9,389 bases of DNA from CAYRAV01 sp964422365 (GTDB lineage: Bacteria > Bacillota > Clostridia > Lachnospirales > Lachnospiraceae). The stretch covers positions 1-9,389 of the forward strand of contig CAYRAV010000093.1 of NCBI GenBank assembly GCA_964422365.1, read 5' to 3'. Position numbers and translations under genes: made by a program. Positions 6,823 through 9,389 of this stretch are shown here, in pieces (the first letter of the stretch is position 1; each line of letters starts with the position of its first letter). The notes under the pieces are model-generated. The model did no database searches. It was not told the origin of the DNA and saw only the letters and a list, made by a program, of their open reading frames with translations.

Positions 6823-7443
6823 CTATAAACTTAAAGCCAACTGGTATAAATCTGGATATGCCGATTCTTTAGGAAACACCTGTTTATCACGAAGACCATT
6901 TAACACCCCTTTAAACTCACTTCCACATAATTTTGCAGTTTCTATATCTACCTCTGTATCTCCTATAAACAGAGCTTTTTCAAAAAAAATATCCTTTAAT
7001 AATGCATATTTTGTTTGTTCCTGATTCAATGAACAACACATAACTCTATCAAATAACTTCACTAGCTGCAATTGTTGTAACTGCCAGTTCAAGTTTTCCT
7101 CGTTTTGTCTCATAGTGACCAAATATAACTGTTTTGTTTGCTCTTTCAATTTCTCAATTGCTGTTATTACATTTGGCCAAAGCTTATCATATTGTAGATA
7201 TTCTTTTTGTTCAATCCGCGTCAGCCATTCATTCATATACTCATCATAACTGCCAGCAAAGCTGGAAAGTTCTAACAATGTTCTTCTGCTTACCCTGCTT
7301 CGTTTCATTTTCCAATATTGTTCCAAGCTAACCGGATTGCCGCCATACTTTAATAGAATATCCTTATAACAACGGTAATGCCTATTCTTGCCATCTAAGA
7401 CAGGTCCATCAAAATCAAGAAATATATAATCATATTTTATCAT
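6823..7443 (-). CDS. HAD-superfamily hydrolase (probable small-molecule phosphatase)
   Basis: A 206-residue haloacid dehalogenase-type phosphatase. Motif I is FLDFDGPVLDG (8-18) with nucleophile D10 and acid/base D12. Motif II is the threonine of YLVTMRQ (T110). A lysine for motif III is probably K145 or K150. Motif IV is FIGDTEVDIETA (159-170) with D162 and D166. A helical cap is inserted between motifs I and II (about 20-90), as in phosphoglycolate-phosphatase-like (subfamily IA) members. The expected role is removing a phosphate from a sugar phosphate or small acid. Its start overlaps the stop of the ATP-grasp gene by 4 bases (ATGA, 7440-7443), which suggests translational coupling and possibly consecutive steps. 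The natural substrate cannot be read from the sequence. Confidence 0.88.
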   Translation of the reverse strand: MIKYDYIFLDFDGPVLDGKNRHYRCYKDILLKYGGNPVSLEQYWKMKRSRVSRRTLLELSSFAGSYDEYMNEWLTRIEQKEYLQYDKLWPNVITAIEKLKEQTKQLYLVTMRQNEENLNWQLQQLQLVKLFDRVMCCSLNQEQTKYALLKDIFFEKALFIGDTEVDIETAKLCGSEFKGVLNGLRDKQVFPKESAYPDLYQLALSL

Positions 7444-8504
7444 AACAAATTAATCTCTTTTCGTATTTTATCCTGGGTAATTAGCATTGGTTCCCGATCC
7501 ATCCCTCTAATCCACAGTAAGCCATTTGGCAAGGGATTGATTTTTTGCTCTAAACTTGGGAATTCATTATACAGTGCAATATTTTTAAATATCTCTGGCA
7601 TATTCAATCCCGCTTTTGTAAAAAAGTATACAGTTGTAAAAAACCTTGAAATATTAATTTCTGTTGGATTGGGTATACCATTTTTATCATAGGTCATATC
7701 CACTCCATAGATACCATGTGGTCTTTTGTCAATTGAGCAAATTGCATCTAAGGCCACCCTGTTTACTACTTCATCTGAACAAGTTTCCCCCACTCTGGTG
7801 ATACCAGTTACCCCTGACAAGGTTCTGTTTCCGAAATTCCATGACTGTCTCTTTCTGGTCTGTGCAACAACTAATTCTCCTTCATACCAGATAGAAAGCC
7901 ATGTTACAGTATCTTTTGTTAATAATTCTGCTGCTGTGAATGTTCCCCAGCCATTAAAACGATTCATCCATATTTTCGCAAACTCATAGTCATTTGTTGG
8001 TAATGCTCCTTTTCCGCCGCCACCAACTGTTGCACGAAGCCATATGCTGCCATCTTGATCTCCTAATTGTTCAAAAGCATTTTTTAAATCCTCTTCTGTA
8101 TTAATGATCATTGTCTTAGGAACTTTAATTCCTTCATGCATCCAAATGTTTGCAGACTTTCCCTTATCTACACATAATTCTACTGTTTCCGAAGAAGGCA
8201 TATATAATTTTACTCCTTTGGCAATAATTTCGTCCCTTATTCTGGAAATCTCACGTATCTCAATGTCGTTTTGAAAATGTGCCAAATCTGGTTTTTCCTT
8301 ATCAATAATTTTAAAAAGCCTTTTTTTATAATCTTTTTCCAGTGCATATGGAACTTGATAACGGACATCTGTATCTGAAATTACCATATCATATGGCTCA
8401 CTTCCTATACCAATCAAAAATTCCTTTTTTTCTGCTTCTTTTAAAGAGCGCACAACATTTTCTGTTGGTGCACCACCTGCTCCGGCTAATAATATCTTTT
8501 TCAT
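7440..8504 (-). CDS. ATP-grasp domain protein (carbamoyl-phosphate-synthase-like ligase)
   Basis: A 354-residue ATP-grasp enzyme. The N-terminal nucleotide-binding-like half begins MKKILLAGAGGAPTENVVRS. The ATP-grasp fold follows, with the lysine of CVDKGKSA (111-118), the glycine-rich loop RATVGGGGKGAL (157-168), and metal/ATP ligands in GVDMTYDKNG (267-276) and PTEIN (280-284; E282 and N284). Such enzymes activate a carboxylate as acyl phosphate and couple it to an amine, thiol or carbon nucleophile. Placed directly after a sugar aminotransferase, amide formation between an acid and an amino sugar is an attractive guess, but it is not shown by the sequence. An AGGGG ribosome site lies 7 bp before ATG, and the gap to the aminotransferase stop is 16 bp. 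Other options are carboxylation or peptide-like ligation. Confidence 0.87.
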   Translation of the reverse strand: MKKILLAGAGGAPTENVVRSLKEAEKKEFLIGIGSEPYDMVISDTDVRYQVPYALEKDYKKRLFKIIDKEKPDLAHFQNDIEIREISRIRDEIIAKGVKLYMPSSETVELCVDKGKSANIWMHEGIKVPKTMIINTEEDLKNAFEQLGDQDGSIWLRATVGGGGKGALPTNDYEFAKIWMNRFNGWGTFTAAELLTKDTVTWLSIWYEGELVVAQTRKRQSWNFGNRTLSGVTGITRVGETCSDEVVNRVALDAICSIDKRPHGIYGVDMTYDKNGIPNPTEINISRFFTTVYFFTKAGLNMPEIFKNIALYNEFPSLEQKINPLPNGLLWIRGMDREPMLITQDKIRKEINLL

Positions 8505-8520
8505 GAAAATTCCCCTATCT

Positions 8521-9389
8521 TTAAGTTATATAATGGTTTATTTTATCAATTACATAATCTATTTCCTGTTGTTCTATTCCATTATAAAATGGTAAAGATA
8601 CAACTTCATTTGAATAGGCTTCTGTAATCGGCATACTGCCTTTCTGCATATTTAAATACGCATATGCTTCTGCCCTGTGTGGGGGAATTGGATAATGTAT
8701 CATTGCATGAATATCATTTTTTCTTAGATAAGACATAAAATCATCTCTTTGCTTTATTTTTACCACAAACTGATGCCATACAGAATAGGCATCTTCTTGT
8801 ACTTTTGGCAATTGAAGCAGTGATTGATTGATACCTTGTAAGTATTGTGCCGCAATTTTCTGTCGTTCTTTATTTAGTTCTATTAAATGCTTTAATTTCA
8901 CTCTTAACAAACCAGCCTGCAGTTCATCTAATCTTGAGTTGACTCCAACAACTGAATTATGATATTTCTGTTCACTTCCATAATTTCGATAAATTCTAGC
9001 AGCTTTCATGAGTGCATCATTATTTGTAGTAAGTGCTCCACCATCGCCAAATGCTCCCAAATTCTTTGTAGGATAAAAAGAAAAGCAGCCAAAGTCACCG
9101 AATGTACCTGTTTTTTTCTTTTTATATTCTGCTCCATGAGCCTGTGCACAATCTTCTATTACTTTTAACTGATGTTTATTTGCAATCATCATAATTTTAT
9201 CCATCTGTGCAGGCTGACCATATAAATGTACTACTATAATTGCTTTGGTTTTTTTTGTAATTTTCTCTTCAATTTTATCCACATCAATATTATAATACTC
9301 ATCTGGTTCTACAAAAACAGGTGTGGCACCATTCTCTGTAATTCCCATTACAGTTGCAATATAAGTGTTTCCCTGTACAATTACTTCAT
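8521..9389 (-). CDS. DegT/DnrJ/EryC1/StrS-family sugar aminotransferase (5' end outside the window)
   Basis: A PLP enzyme that transfers an amino group, usually from glutamate, to a keto nucleotide-sugar. The frame stays open to the window edge: before the internal Met at 9348 it reads EVIVQGNTYIATV, normal family sequence, so the true start lies outside. The visible 288 or so residues lack about 80 at the N-terminus. Counting from that Met, the PLP-ring aspartate is D66 (VIEDCAQAHGAEY), the Schiff-base lysine is K95 (FYPTKNLGAFGDGG), and GVNSRLDELQA follows at 135-145. The C-terminus has VWHQFVV and IHYPIPPH. Overall wording is closest to the FdtB/QdtB-like group, which aminates C3 of dTDP-3-keto-6-deoxy sugars, but the exact sugar is uncertain. 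It is the most upstream visible gene of the minus-strand operon, and no promoter is visible for it in the window. Confidence 0.9.
   Translation of the reverse strand, partial: EVIVQGNTYIATVMGITENGATPVFVEPDEYYNIDVDKIEEKITKKTKAIIVVHLYGQPAQMDKIMMIANKHQLKVIEDCAQAHGAEYKKKKTGTFGDFGCFSFYPTKNLGAFGDGGALTTNNDALMKAARIYRNYGSEQKYHNSVVGVNSRLDELQAGLLRVKLKHLIELNKERQKIAAQYLQGINQSLLQLPKVQEDAYSVWHQFVVKIKQRDDFMSYLRKNDIHAMIHYPIPPHRAEAYAYLNMQKGSMPITEAYSNEVVSLPFYNGIEQQEIDYVIDKINHYIT

Overview
The window looks like part of a surface-polysaccharide (capsule or O-antigen-like) locus from a low-GC Gram-positive anaerobe, most likely a Clostridia/Lachnospiraceae-type Firmicute. The evidence is the AT-rich coding sequence, the strong AGGAGG/AGGGG-type ribosome sites, the sugar-modifying gene content and the insertion-sequence families. 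No rRNA, tRNA or CRISPR array is visible, and species cannot be assigned from sequence alone.

Right part (about 2617-9389): six genes on the minus strand form one tight operon, transcribed right to left. They are a DegT-type PLP sugar aminotransferase (5' end outside the window), an ATP-grasp enzyme, a small HAD-type hydrolase, a DRE-TIM aldolase/synthase fused to a second domain, an acetolactate-synthase-like ThDP enzyme, and a zinc-ribbon SAM methyltransferase. Gaps are 16, -4, 12, 6 and 75 bp. The ATP-grasp/HAD/aldolase/ThDP set between sugar enzymes is the interesting part. It resembles a dedicated route that makes a small carbon unit and attaches it to a sugar (acyl group or two-carbon branch), but the product is unknown and this is inference.

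Left part (1-2642): the operon has been broken by insertion sequences. An ISAs1-family element (about 1339-2642) sits in the 3' end of the methyltransferase gene. Its transposase is dead, with an in-frame TAG and a one-base loss in an A run. Directly abutting its left end is a 384-bp, internally deleted IS630/mariner-type element (956-1339) that keeps both terminal repeats, TA at each end, and the first and last parts of its transposase. Left of that the operon resumes on the minus strand with a small Rossmann-like protein gene (380-870, frameshifted in a seven-A run). It is followed by a family 2 glycosyltransferase (about 56-355) cut off just after its first GDD motif by the end of a second ISAs1-like copy (1-55).

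Taken together this reads as a formerly continuous polysaccharide operon whose distal half is decaying through insertion sequences and homopolymer indels, while the proximal five genes look intact.
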